A stretch of DNA of 23,799 nt. Source: an uncultured Muribaculaceae bacterium. Lineage in GTDB: Bacteria; Bacteroidota; Bacteroidia; Bacteroidales; Muribaculaceae. How positions within the stretch are numbered: position 1 is the first letter of the stretch; each line of letters starts with the position of its first letter. The position numbers and the translations under genes are program-made. Under the pieces are notes generated by a model. It worked only from the letters and a program-made list of their open reading frames with translations. It had not been told where the DNA came from and did no database searches. Positions 7,725 to 15,108 of this stretch are shown piece after piece. The stretch covers positions 1 through 23,799 of the forward strand of contig CAKUMB010000021.1 of assembly GCA_934667475.1 (NCBI GenBank), given 5' to 3'.

Positions 7725-8249
7725 TCACCAGCCAAAGGCGTGGCGGTCGTCAAGCCACAGCCCCTGCGCCTTCATTATCTGCTCCAGCAGGTCGCGCCCC
7801 ACGCCATAGCCGCCCGCGCAGGGCGATATGTAGCGTGCGGCCTGCTTCACCTCGGGGGCGGCGTCGGCTGGGGCCACGCCAAGGCCCACGTGGCCTATCA
7901 CGTGCAGGTCGGGGATGTCGTCGCCTGCATAGGCCACCTCCTCGGGGCTCAGACCACGGTCGCGCATCCACTGCTGCAGCACGGGCAGCTTCACCGCCGC
8001 GCCCAGGAACACGTCGGTCACCCCGAGGCCGCGGAATCGCACGTCGATGGCCTGCGTCTTGGCGCCGCTCAGAATGGCAATGTGCAGCCCGTGCTTCACG
8101 GCCAGCTGAATGGCATATCCGTCTTTGATGTTCACCATGCGCATCGGTTCGCCCGACGGCGCCAGCGGAATGGTCGACGGCGACAGCACCCCGTCGATGT
8201 CAAACACCACTCCGCGTATCCGTCTCAAGTCGTAGTCGATTGAACTCAT
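7725..8249 (-). CDS. kdsC: KdsC-like HAD phosphatase
   Basis: This 174-residue HAD-superfamily protein matches the cap-less KdsC group, which dephosphorylates 3-deoxy-D-manno-octulosonate 8-phosphate in lipopolysaccharide core synthesis. Visible motifs are VVFDIDGVLS (nucleophile Asp17, acid/base Asp19), LSGAKTQA (motif II Ser), the conserved Lys in LGAAVKLPVL, and AGDDIPDL (metal-binding acids). The family often reads DVDGVLTDG; here it is DIDGVLSPS. It sits 14 bases after the DUF2520 gene in a four-gene unit. Related KDN-9-phosphate phosphatases cannot be excluded by eye. Confidence 0.87.
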   Translation of the reverse strand: MSSIDYDLRRIRGVVFDIDGVLSPSTIPLAPSGEPMRMVNIKDGYAIQLAVKHGLHIAILSGAKTQAIDVRFRGLGVTDVFLGAAVKLPVLQQWMRDRGLSPEEVAYAGDDIPDLHVIGHVGLGVAPADAAPEVKQAARYISPCAGGYGVGRDLLEQIMKAQGLWLDDRHAFGW

Positions 8250-8263
8250 ATAGCTTGCTTGTT

Positions 8264-9055
8264 TTATTTGGTTTCTTTGTCTTGCTCCTTGGCCGAGTGC
8301 TCAATTATGCTCTCGGTCATCAGGTCGTATATTTGCCGCGTGCGCCCGCCCAGCATGCGGCGGTGGCGGTCAATCACCTCCATGTCGCCGCGCACGGCGG
8401 GCCCCGTCTGCGACTGGGCCGGGCTTAGGGTGTCGAGCTTGGCCACCGTGGAGCGTATGAGCGGCAGCATCACCTTGAAGTCGATGCCTGCCTCGGCCAG
8501 CGTGTCGGCCGTGAGCGTCCACAGGTGGTTGGCAAAGTTGCACGCCATCACGGCCGCCACATGCAGCCGGGCGCGCCGCTGGCTGTCGGCCGCCTCCACG
8601 TGGCCCGATATGGTGTGGGCCAGCTGCATCACCTCGGCCTCGGCCTCGGGGCTGCAGCCCTCCACAAACACAGGCACCTCGGCGAAGTCAACGGGCATCT
8701 CGCGGCTGAACGACTGCATGGGATACAGCACTCCGCACTTGGCGTGGCTTGCGCTGAGCACCGCCAGCGGCTTGGTGCCCGAGGTGTGCAGCCACAGCGC
8801 GCCGGGGCGGTCGGGCACGGCAGCCGCCACTTGTGCAATGGCGTCGTCGCGCACCGCCATCACATATGTGTCGGCGTCCGGGTCGATGCTGGCAAGGCTG
8901 TCGGTGGCTGCGCCGCAGCCCACCGCTTCGGCCAGCAGCCGGGCGTTGGCCATGTGCCGGCTGTAGACCTGCACTATGCTGTGGCTCCGGGCCAGCGCGC
9001 GGGCCATACTTGCCGCCACATTGCCAGCGCCTATCATCACTATCTTGCGTGTCAT
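8264..9055 (-). CDS. Rossmann-like and DUF2520 domain protein
   Basis: The 263-residue protein has an N-terminal NAD(P)-type Rossmann domain (KIVMIGAGNVAASMARAL; VYSRHMANA; YVMAVRDDAI) and a helical C-terminal DUF2520 domain (LHVAAVMACNFANHLWTLT, GPAVRGDMEVIDRH). The architecture resembles ketopantoate reductase and pyrroline-5-carboxylate reductase, but the substrate of this group is unknown. The frame is open to an ATG at 9091, but I chose 9055 because a good promoter occupies 9060-9091 and MTRKIVMIGAGN is the normal family start. It is the first gene of the DUF2520-kdsC-maf-coaW unit. Confidence 0.88.
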   Translation of the reverse strand: MTRKIVMIGAGNVAASMARALARSHSIVQVYSRHMANARLLAEAVGCGAATDSLASIDPDADTYVMAVRDDAIAQVAAAVPDRPGALWLHTSGTKPLAVLSASHAKCGVLYPMQSFSREMPVDFAEVPVFVEGCSPEAEAEVMQLAHTISGHVEAADSQRRARLHVAAVMACNFANHLWTLTADTLAEAGIDFKVMLPLIRSTVAKLDTLSPAQSQTGPAVRGDMEVIDRHRRMLGGRTRQIYDLMTESIIEHSAKEQDKETK

Positions 9056-9059
9056 GCCG

Positions 9060-9091
9060 CAAAGATACAATTTAATTTCCACTTTCTGCAA
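9060..9091 (-). promoter_or_regulatory. Bacteroidetes promoter abutting the DUF2520 start codon
   Basis: On the minus strand TTG (9089-9091) and TATCTTTG (9060-9067) are 21 bases apart. Only four bases (CGGC) separate the -7 box from the ATG at 9055. Transcription would start at or within a few bases of the ATG, giving a leaderless or nearly leaderless message. It drives the four-gene unit. Confidence 0.75.
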
Positions 9092-9137
9092 TTAGTCGCC
9101 CGGCAAAGCCAGGCTGTGCGGCTTTTGGCGTGAATAG

Positions 9138-9168
9138 TTGCGTATTATGTTTTTTAGCTCTAATTTTG
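9138..9168 (+). promoter_or_regulatory. Bacteroidetes promoter for the PfkB kinase gene
   Basis: TTG at 9138-9140 and TAATTTTG at 9161-9168 are separated by 20 bases, and the gene's ATG follows at 9206. It is divergent from the DUF2520 promoter. Confidence 0.85.
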
Positions 9169-9205
9169 CGGCACATTTGGTGAAATTTACAATTTATAGA
9201 TTTTA

Positions 9206-10081
9206 ATGACTGACATTTGCTGCATCGGGCACATCACGCTCGACAAAATCATAACCCCTCACAGCACTGCCTCGCTCAACGGCGGCACTTCCTATTACTT
9301 CTCCTACGGCATAAGCCGCATGCCCGGAGTGAGCTACAAGCTCGTGACCTCGCTTGCCGAGGCCGATATGCAGGCCGTGGCCGACATGCGCGCCGCGGGC
9401 ATCGACGTTGAGGTGATTCCCAGCCGCCACACGGTGTTTTTCGAAAACTCCTATGGCGAGAACATGAACAACCGCCGCCAGCGCGTGCTGGCCAAGGCCG
9501 ACCCCTTCACAGCCCAGAAGCTTAGCGGCGTTGAAGCGCGCTACATCCACCTGGGCTCGCTGCTGGCCGACGACTTCCCGCTCGACGCCATCGAGTCGCT
9601 CGCTGGCCGCGGCACGCTCAGTGTCGATGCGCAGGGCTTCCTGCGCTACGTCGACGGCGACAAAGTGTATCCCTGCGACTGGGAGCAGAAGCGCCAGGTG
9701 CTGCAGATGGTGGACATCCTCAAGGTGAACGAGCACGAAATAGAGTCGCTCACCGGCTATTCCGACCTTGAGCCGGCGGCACGCGTGCTGGCCGGATGGG
9801 GCGTGAAGGAGGTGCTGATGACGCTGGGCAGCTATGGCTCGGTGATATACGCCGACGGCCAGATGCACCGCATTCCTGCCTACCGCCCCAAGCATCTGGT
9901 CGACGCCACCGGCTGCGGCGACACCTATGCCACCGGCTACCTGTATATGCGCAGCCGTGGCGCAGCATATGACGAGGCCGGCCGCTTTGCAGCAGCCATG
10001 GCCACGCTCAACCTTGAGAAGACGGGTGCCTTTTGCGGCACCGAGGCCGATGTGGAGGCCGTGCTCAGCCGCGGTGAGTGA
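9206..10081 (+). CDS. PfkB-family carbohydrate or nucleoside kinase
   Basis: The 291-residue protein is a ribokinase/PfkB-family kinase, which transfers ATP phosphate to a sugar or related alcohol. It starts MTDICCIGHITLDKI, has the GGTSYYFSYG substrate-side glycines (residues 26-35), LKVNEHEIESLTGY (172-185), LMTLGSYGSVIY (204-215), and the PfkB signature DATGCGDTYATGY, with the catalytic base Asp239. The substrate is not readable. The unusually reduced GGTSYYFSYGI region, where ribokinase has GG.AxNxA, suggests a substrate other than ribose or fructose 6-phosphate. It has its own promoter; the next gene starts 8 bases after the stop and may be cotranscribed. Confidence 0.88.
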   Translation: MTDICCIGHITLDKIITPHSTASLNGGTSYYFSYGISRMPGVSYKLVTSLAEADMQAVADMRAAGIDVEVIPSRHTVFFENSYGENMNNRRQRVLAKADPFTAQKLSGVEARYIHLGSLLADDFPLDAIESLAGRGTLSVDAQGFLRYVDGDKVYPCDWEQKRQVLQMVDILKVNEHEIESLTGYSDLEPAARVLAGWGVKEVLMTLGSYGSVIYADGQMHRIPAYRPKHLVDATGCGDTYATGYLYMRSRGAAYDEAGRFAAAMATLNLEKTGAFCGTEADVEAVLSRGE

Positions 10082-10089
10082 TGCCCTGA

Positions 10090-10818
10090 ATGGTAATGAA
10101 AAAAATCGGTGAATTTATGTCAGTGGCAAAAAACTTCCGTAGGGCTGCAATGCGCGCCGCCATGGTGGTGGCCGCAGTGGCTGCTTTTGCCGGCCGCGGC
10201 GCGGCACAGAGTGCCGACACGCTGTGCGTCTACCGCTCGTGGCAGTCGATATTCAACCAGCGGGCCGACACTGTGGTGACCAACCCGAAAATTGATGTGC
10301 GCTCGCCATACGACTACGACTTTTCAACCGCCGACAAGCGCGTCACGCGCTCGCTTAGGCAGCAGTCGGTGGCCGTGGCCATCGGCGACAGCACGTGGCT
10401 CATCAGCAGCAACTGGATTAAGGCCAACTTCAAGGGCGACTGTTCGCACTTCGCCCGCTTCGTGCCGCTGTTTTTTTCGGCCAAGGTTGCGTTTGTGCAG
10501 TGGTTGCGCGGCGGACCCACGTTTGGCGGCGTTATGCTCAACATGATGGTGGGCCTCGTCACAGGCATGGACACCGGTGTGGGCATGGGCGGCATGTATA
10601 ACGGCGACACCGCTCCTTTCTACCACCTCGACTTTGCCGCCCACACCGTGCATAAGGTCGACAGCGACTATCTCATAAGTCTGCTCGGAGCCTATCCCGA
10701 CTTGCTGCGCCGCTACACCATGATGAACAACTATCAGTCAACACCCATGGTAAACAGCTACTTTATGGAATATGTCGACCGACTGAACTCCGACCCCTCG
10801 GTGCCCTATCTGTTTTGA
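10090..10818 (+). CDS. exported protein of unknown function
   Basis: This is a 242-residue protein with an N-terminal signal peptide (a basic start, then AAMVVAAVAAFAGRGAAQS; cleavage likely near residue 40). Alternative upstream Mets (1, 3, 10) leave the start uncertain; a start at Met10 (10117) would give a more usual signal length. The mature part shows no catalytic motif I recognise. It includes DYDFSTADKRVTRSLRQQSV, VAIGDSTWLISSNWIKANFKG, and a glycine/methionine-rich segment (GGVMLNMMVGLVTGMDTGVG) that could be a membrane-associated or buried hairpin. It follows the PfkB gene by 8 bases. It is probably periplasmic or in the outer envelope. Confidence 0.7.
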   Translation: MVMKKIGEFMSVAKNFRRAAMRAAMVVAAVAAFAGRGAAQSADTLCVYRSWQSIFNQRADTVVTNPKIDVRSPYDYDFSTADKRVTRSLRQQSVAVAIGDSTWLISSNWIKANFKGDCSHFARFVPLFFSAKVAFVQWLRGGPTFGGVMLNMMVGLVTGMDTGVGMGGMYNGDTAPFYHLDFAAHTVHKVDSDYLISLLGAYPDLLRRYTMMNNYQSTPMVNSYFMEYVDRLNSDPSVPYLF

Positions 10819-10883
10819 TGCCGCACTGCGGGGCGGAAGCACAAAAAATGTGGCGGCAGAAAATATTTTTTTCAAAAAACTCT

Positions 10884-10913
10884 TTGCGGTTACAAATATA
10901 TTACGTAATTTTG
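10884..10913 (+). promoter_or_regulatory. Bacteroidetes promoter for tRNA-Arg
   Basis: TTG at 10884-10886 and TAATTTTG at 10906-10913 are separated by 19 bases. The tRNA begins 33 bases further on. Confidence 0.85.
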
Positions 10914-10946
10914 CAGCGCAAAACGGAAATAGCCGCTATGCAATCT

Positions 10947-11020
10947 GGCCCATTAGCTCAACTGAATAGAGTGTTTGACTACGGATCAAAAGGTTATAGG
11001 TTTGAATCCTATATGGGTCA
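10947..11020 (+). tRNA. tRNA-Arg (anticodon ACG)
   Basis: A full cloverleaf of 74 bases folds by hand. The acceptor stem is GGCCCAT with ATGGGTC (one G-U). The D stem is GCTC with GAGT, and the anticodon stem is TTTGA with TCAAA around the loop CTACGGA, giving anticodon ACG. The variable loop is AGGTT, and the T stem is ATAGG with CCTAT. The discriminator base is A. CCA is not encoded. A34 would normally become inosine through TadA to read CGU, CGC and CGA. It has its own promoter and terminator. Confidence 0.95.
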
Positions 11021-11032
11021 CAAGAAACAATG

Positions 11033-11068
11033 ATGGAAGCTAAGCAATTGGCTTCCATTAATTTTTTT
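11033..11068 (+). terminator. intrinsic terminator after tRNA-Arg
   Basis: ATGGAAGC (11033-11040) pairs with GCTTCCAT (11051-11058) across a 10-base loop, followed by a T-rich run (TAATTTTTTT). Confidence 0.9.
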
Positions 11069-11091
11069 AGCTATATTCCCAACCCACAGCC

Positions 11092-12180
11092 ATGCGCAGC
11101 ATCTTCATTTTCAACCCCGAAAACGATTTGGCCCTTGCCAACGGAGGTCCCAACTACACCGCGCCGCCATTTGCGCAGCAGCTGAGGCGCGACTTGCAGC
11201 TGCTGCCGGCATGGTATGCCCCTGCGGGGTCGGGGGTGGTGTGCCGGGGTGCCAGGCAGGCTCAGCGCTGGCTCGATGCCCAGCGACTCGATGTTGAGGC
11301 TATGGAGCCTGAATGGCTCAGGGGCATGGGTGGCTGCCGCTTCGAGCCGTGGGGCTGGAGTCCTGCCATGCTGCACTGGCTCGAAGGCCGCGGGGTGGGG
11401 CGGGAGTGCCTGCCCACCGCCGCCCAGGTGGACGAGTGGCGCGGCTTGTCGCACAGGCGCACGTCGGTGGCCCTGCACCGTGCCGTTGCCGAGTTGGCCG
11501 GCGGGCCGCTGTCACCCTCTCCCGTTGAGCTTAGCAGTCTCGATGCCGTGCTCCGTTTTGCCGCTGCCAATCCTGGCTGCTATGTGAAGTCGCCATGGTC
11601 GGGCAGCGGCCGTGGCGTGTATCGCGTGCTTCAGCCTGGTGCGCGCGACTTTGCCCAGTGGTGTTCGGGCATCATCAGGCGGCAGGGCTCGGTTATGTGC
11701 GAGCAGGCCTTCGACCGCTGCCTCGACTTCGCCCTCGAGCTGCGTTGCTCTGGCGGCGACTGCCGCGTGGGCGGCTACTCGGTGTTTGTCAGCGACTTCC
11801 ACAGCCAGTATGCCCACGGCCTTGTGGCCGGTGCCGATGAGCTGCGGGCCATGGTGGCCGGACTCTATCCCGGCTTCGATGCCGTGGAGCGGATGGCCGT
11901 TGAGGCAGTGCGCCGCGTGGTGGCCGCGCGCTACGATGGCTGGGTGGGGCTCGACATGCTGCTCTACCGACTGCCGGGCGGCACGGTGGGCATCAACCCG
12001 TGTGTGGAGCTGAATCTGCGTCCCACCATGGGGCTTGTGGCTGCCGCTTGCGGCCGCCGCGGCATGCGTGGCCGCTTCGTAATTGCCGCGCCGCAGAACG
12101 TGCCTGGCTCCGCCGCGCTGCTCATCCCCGCCGGCCCAGGTTCGGCCTTTTGCGCCGCCATTGTTCCCGAAAAAGGCTGA
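11092..12180 (+). CDS. ATP-grasp-like protein of unknown substrate
   Basis: This 362-residue cytoplasmic protein starts MRSIFIFNPENDLALANGG. Its central and C-terminal parts look like an ATP-grasp fold: CYVKSPWSGSGRGVYRV (about residues 163-179) has the lysine and glycine-rich loop that grips ATP, and a later CVELNLRPTMG resembles the metal-binding Asn/Glu strand of ATP-grasp ligases. Such enzymes join a carboxylate to an amine, thiol or similar group. No partner biosynthetic gene is adjacent, so the substrate is unknown. Length is reasonable for the superfamily. It follows the tRNA terminator directly, and no clear promoter was found. Fold assignment is by motif reading only. Confidence 0.72.
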   Translation: MRSIFIFNPENDLALANGGPNYTAPPFAQQLRRDLQLLPAWYAPAGSGVVCRGARQAQRWLDAQRLDVEAMEPEWLRGMGGCRFEPWGWSPAMLHWLEGRGVGRECLPTAAQVDEWRGLSHRRTSVALHRAVAELAGGPLSPSPVELSSLDAVLRFAAANPGCYVKSPWSGSGRGVYRVLQPGARDFAQWCSGIIRRQGSVMCEQAFDRCLDFALELRCSGGDCRVGGYSVFVSDFHSQYAHGLVAGADELRAMVAGLYPGFDAVERMAVEAVRRVVAARYDGWVGLDMLLYRLPGGTVGINPCVELNLRPTMGLVAAACGRRGMRGRFVIAAPQNVPGSAALLIPAGPGSAFCAAIVPEKG

Positions 12181-12198
12181 CGCGCCGCCACTGCCGGG

Positions 12199-12229
12199 TT
12201 GCCCAAGTGGATTAAAAGAACTATATTTG
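12199..12229 (+). promoter_or_regulatory. Bacteroidetes promoter for the engB unit
   Basis: TTG at 12199-12201 and TATATTTG at 12222-12229 are separated by 20 bases. The engB ATG lies about 80 bases downstream. This placement argues against starting engB at 12237. Confidence 0.85.
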
Positions 12230-12308
12230 CATAATAATGTATTGGCGCGCACGCCATGGCGGTGCTGCGCCACACGTTGAACCACACAGAAACATACCTC
12301 ACAACTAT

Positions 12309-12917
12309 ATGATTATAAAGAAAGCTGAATTCGAGATAAGCAACACCGATGTGGCCAAGTGCCCCCAGGGCAGTCTGCCCGAGTATGCCTTCATCGGCCG
12401 CTCAAATGTGGGCAAGTCGTCGCTCATCAACATGCTGTGTGGCCGCAACGGTCTGGCCAAGACCAGCGCCACTCCCGGCAAGACGCTGCTCATCAATCAC
12501 TTCAAAATCAACGATGCTTGGTATATTGTCGACCTCCCCGGCTATGGCTATGCCGCCCGCAGCAAGGACAGCCGCGAGCAGCTGAAGCGCATCATCGACA
12601 GCTACATTCTGGGCCGCGAGCAGATGACCAACCTGTTTGTGCTCATCGACTGCCGCCACAAGCCGCAGCGCATCGACCTCGACTTCCTCACCTGGCTGGG
12701 CGAGCATGGGGTGCCGTTCAGCATCGTGTTCACCAAGCTCGACAAGCTGGGGCGCGAGGCCGGACCGCGCAATGTGGCCGCCTACAAGGAAGAACTGCTG
12801 AAGTCGTGGGAGGAGTTGCCGCCCATATTCATGACCTCGAGCGCCGATGGACGCGGCCGCGACGAGCTGCTCGACTACATCGACCAAATCAACAAGCAAA
12901 TAAACGGTGCAAAATGA
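12309..12917 (+). CDS. engB: ribosome biogenesis GTPase EngB (YihA/YsxC)
   Basis: EngB is a small GTPase needed for assembly of the large ribosomal subunit. The 202-residue protein shows all G motifs: GRSNVGKSS (30-38), TPGKT (G2), DLPGYGYA (G3), TKLDK (G4) and TSSADGRG (G5). The frame is open upstream to an ATG at 12237, but that start would sit almost on the transcription start and adds a sequence unlike the family; MIIKKAEFEISNT is the normal beginning. Its stop codon overlaps the ATG of the next gene (ATGA at 12914-12917). Confidence 0.95.
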   Translation: MIIKKAEFEISNTDVAKCPQGSLPEYAFIGRSNVGKSSLINMLCGRNGLAKTSATPGKTLLINHFKINDAWYIVDLPGYGYAARSKDSREQLKRIIDSYILGREQMTNLFVLIDCRHKPQRIDLDFLTWLGEHGVPFSIVFTKLDKLGREAGPRNVAAYKEELLKSWEELPPIFMTSSADGRGRDELLDYIDQINKQINGAK

Positions 12918-14065
12918 CGGCAGACGGCGTTGGCGAGTCAATCGACATTAGCGTGGTCATAGTCAGCTACAGGGTCAAGTATTTCCTGGAGCAGACGCTG
13001 CTGTCGGTGCGCGAGGCCCTCAAGGGGCTCCGCGGTGAGGTGTTTGTGGTCGACAACGACCAGTGTGACTATTCGCTCAGCTTTCTGCGCGAGCGCTTCC
13101 CCGAGGTGCAGTTCATAGTCAATGAGCAGAACGAGGGCTTCGCCCGGGCCAACAACCGCGCCATTGCCCGTGCCCGCGGCCGCTACACGCTCATCCTCAA
13201 CCCCGACACCATCATCACCCACAAGTGCCTGGCCGAGCCGCTCGAGTGGATGCGCACCCACAGCCGCTGTGGCGCCATCGGGGCCCACATGATAGATGGC
13301 AACGGTGTGTTCCTGCCCGAGTCCAAGCGCGCTTTCCCCACGCCGTGGGTGTCGTTTTGCAAAATCTTCGGCCTGTCGTCGCTCATGCCGCGCTCGCGCT
13401 GGTTTGCGCGCTATCATCTGCGCTACCTCGACGAGCGTGAGGCCCACCGCATCGACATCCTTGCCGGCGCCTACATGTTTTGCCGCACAAGCCTGCTTAA
13501 GAGTGTGGGCGGATTCGACGAAGACTTCTTCATGTATGGCGAGGACATCGACCTGTCATACCGCATGGCCAAGGCCGGATATGACAACTGGTATCTGCCC
13601 GTCGACATGGTTCACTACAAGGGAGAGAGCACCAAGAAGGACTCTATGCGCTACGTGCGCGTGTTCTACGACGCCATGCTCATATTCTACCGCAAGCACT
13701 TTCCGGGCTACAGCGCGCTGCTCTATCCGCTCGTCAAGGCCGGCGTGGGCGTGCGTGCCGGCATGGCCCGCCTGCGCCGCCTGCTGCGCCCCAACGCCAA
13801 CGCCCGCAGCAATGCCGACACTTCGCGCGGCCAGTGGGTGGTGCTCGCCGCCAACGCGCCAGCCGTGGCAGCCAAGTGCGGCATAGCGCGCTATGCCACC
13901 ACCATGCCTGCTGGCGGAACGGCCAATGTGCTCATCGACAACGCCTCGCACTCCTATGGCGAGATAGTGGAGCTGATAGCGCGCTACTCGCGCCCGGGCA
14001 TCAGTTTCCACATCTATTCGGCACAAAACGATATTGTGATATCACCAAAAATGCAGCAGTCATGA
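12914..14065 (+). CDS. family 2 glycosyltransferase with C-terminal extension
   Basis: This 383-residue enzyme is a GT2 (RfbF/WbbL-like) transferase that would add a sugar, such as rhamnose, in polysaccharide or lipid-linked glycan synthesis at the inner face of the membrane. Motifs run DISVVIVSYRVKYFL, VFVVDND, NEGFARANNRAIARA, LILNPDT (the DXD-like site), AGAYMFCRTSLLKSVGGFDE and FFMYGEDIDLSYR. After the catalytic domain a roughly 90-residue tail (from about residue 290) contains QWVVLAANAPAV and ISFHIYSAQNDIVISPK and does not look like a membrane anchor. Start and stop overlap the neighbouring genes by ATGA at both ends, so translation is probably coupled. Donor and acceptor are unknown. 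Confidence 0.9.
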   Translation: MTADGVGESIDISVVIVSYRVKYFLEQTLLSVREALKGLRGEVFVVDNDQCDYSLSFLRERFPEVQFIVNEQNEGFARANNRAIARARGRYTLILNPDTIITHKCLAEPLEWMRTHSRCGAIGAHMIDGNGVFLPESKRAFPTPWVSFCKIFGLSSLMPRSRWFARYHLRYLDEREAHRIDILAGAYMFCRTSLLKSVGGFDEDFFMYGEDIDLSYRMAKAGYDNWYLPVDMVHYKGESTKKDSMRYVRVFYDAMLIFYRKHFPGYSALLYPLVKAGVGVRAGMARLRRLLRPNANARSNADTSRGQWVVLAANAPAVAAKCGIARYATTMPAGGTANVLIDNASHSYGEIVELIARYSRPGISFHIYSAQNDIVISPKMQQS

Positions 14066-14583
14066 ACCTGATTTCCGACGACACCGTGGCCCTGCGCGCC
14101 CTTGAGCCTGCCGACATCGAAACCCTCTATGGCTGGGAAAACGACCCCGCACTGTGGACCGTGTCGGGCACCCAGGCGCCATATTCGCGCCACTTGCTGG
14201 CCGCCTACCTTAGCAGCTACACGGGCGACATCTACGCCTCGCGCCAGCTGCGACTGATGATCACCCTGTGTGCCGGCGCCGCCCCAATTGGCACTGTCGA
14301 CTTCATCGACTTCGACCCGCTCAACAATCGTGCCGAACTCGGCCTGCTCATCGCCCCGGGCTGCCAGGGCCAGGGCCACGGCCGCCGCGCCCTGCGGCTC
14401 ATCAAGCAGTATGCCCGCGACCACATCGGCCTCCGCCAGCTGTATGTGGTCATTGCCGACGCCAATGCGCCATGCATCACCATATTCAAGCAGGAAGGCT
14501 TTGAGGTGTCGGGCCGCCTCAAGTCATGGATAAAGCAGGGCCGCACCTATCACGACGCCACTCTTATGCAGATAGTGTTTTAA
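14062..14583 (+). CDS. GNAT-family N-acetyltransferase
   Basis: This 173-residue protein resembles the RimJ/RimL/SpeG type of acetyl-CoA-dependent acetyltransferases. It starts MNLISDDTVALRALEPADI, has a WENDPALW segment, the central IGTVDFIDFDPLNNRAELGL strand and the acetyl-CoA loop CQGQGHGRRAL, and ends NAPCITIFKQEGFEVSGRL...DATLMQIVF. The substrate could be a protein N-terminus, a polyamine or a sugar amine; context with a glycosyltransferase allows the last but does not prove it. The start chosen overlaps the upstream stop by ATGA; a longer in-frame reading from 13834 would only overlap the glycosyltransferase gene. Confidence 0.9.
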   Translation: MNLISDDTVALRALEPADIETLYGWENDPALWTVSGTQAPYSRHLLAAYLSSYTGDIYASRQLRLMITLCAGAAPIGTVDFIDFDPLNNRAELGLLIAPGCQGQGHGRRALRLIKQYARDHIGLRQLYVVIADANAPCITIFKQEGFEVSGRLKSWIKQGRTYHDATLMQIVF

Positions 14584-14588
14584 CTGGC

Positions 14589-14825
14589 ATGGATTCCATC
14601 GACGACTTCACCGACGCATGGCAAACGCAAGACGCCATTGCCACCGTGGTCAACGCCTGCGGCTACGAGGTGTGGGGCCTGCACTGCAGCGGCGGAGCCT
14701 TTGTGCTCGAAACCTGCACCCACCTCACCGACGAGGCCATATCCAGCCTATGCGCCCAGCTGCCCCTCACTGCCGACTACGGCGGCGAGGGCACCCGCGG
14801 CACCATCATAATAGTCACCCCGTAA
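14589..14825 (+). CDS. 78-residue protein of unknown function
   Basis: This open frame begins 5 bases after the GNAT stop and is the last gene of the engB-GT2-GNAT unit. The product begins MDSIDDFTDAWQTQDAIATV, is acidic, and includes WGLHCSGGAFVLETCT and TADYGGEGTRGTIIIVTP. It has no signal peptide or membrane helix. Codon use matches the neighbours. I do not recognise a family. The compact predicted alpha/beta pattern suggests a small folded domain. Confidence 0.6.
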   Translation: MDSIDDFTDAWQTQDAIATVVNACGYEVWGLHCSGGAFVLETCTHLTDEAISSLCAQLPLTADYGGEGTRGTIIIVTP

Positions 14826-14862
14826 AAGAAAAGTATGACGACAGTCACAGTAAGGCATGGGC

Positions 14863-14905
14863 ATAAAAAATAGAGGGTCATAATCAATCGGTGATTATGA
14901 CCCTC
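14863..14905 (-). terminator. strong hairpin terminator at the prophage/chromosome boundary
   Basis: GAGGGTCATAATCA (14873-14886) pairs perfectly with TGATTATGACCCTC (14892-14905) around a 5-base loop. An A-rich run just to the left (14863-14870) becomes a T-tract on the minus strand, so it best terminates the leftward prophage transcript. It may also slow plus-strand transcripts from the engB unit. Confidence 0.85.
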
Positions 14906-15108
14906 CTCTTGTGATCCGAGTGTGGTCGCAAAAATTTCCATATCTTTTTCATAGTCAAAGAATTATAAAATGCAATTTTGTGGTACACTTTGTGATTTAA
15001 ACGCTAAAAAATAGAGAAAAATAGGCGTTTTTAGTCAAGGCTAAAATCTATACAATAATTAACTAAATTCCGCAAATTACGCCACAATTACATATTAATT
15101 CACTATAT
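14906..15108. other. AT-rich junction between chromosome and prophage remnant
   Basis: No gene is supported. Composition shifts sharply to AT. A small hairpin lies at about 15000-15032 (AAACGCTA with TAGGCGTTT, one bulge). The left end of the prophage is probably here, between the last chromosomal gene and the end of the tail gene at 15109, but no attachment-site duplication can be recognised because the other end is outside the window. Confidence 0.5.

Noticed and set aside
10947..11020. tRNA-Arg as the prophage attachment site
   Set aside because: It is about 4 kb from the phage genes with ordinary chromosomal genes between, and no repeat of its 3' end is seen elsewhere in the window.
12237..12308. 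Upstream start for engB
   Set aside because: It lies within about 8 bases of the -7 promoter box and adds residues unlike the family.
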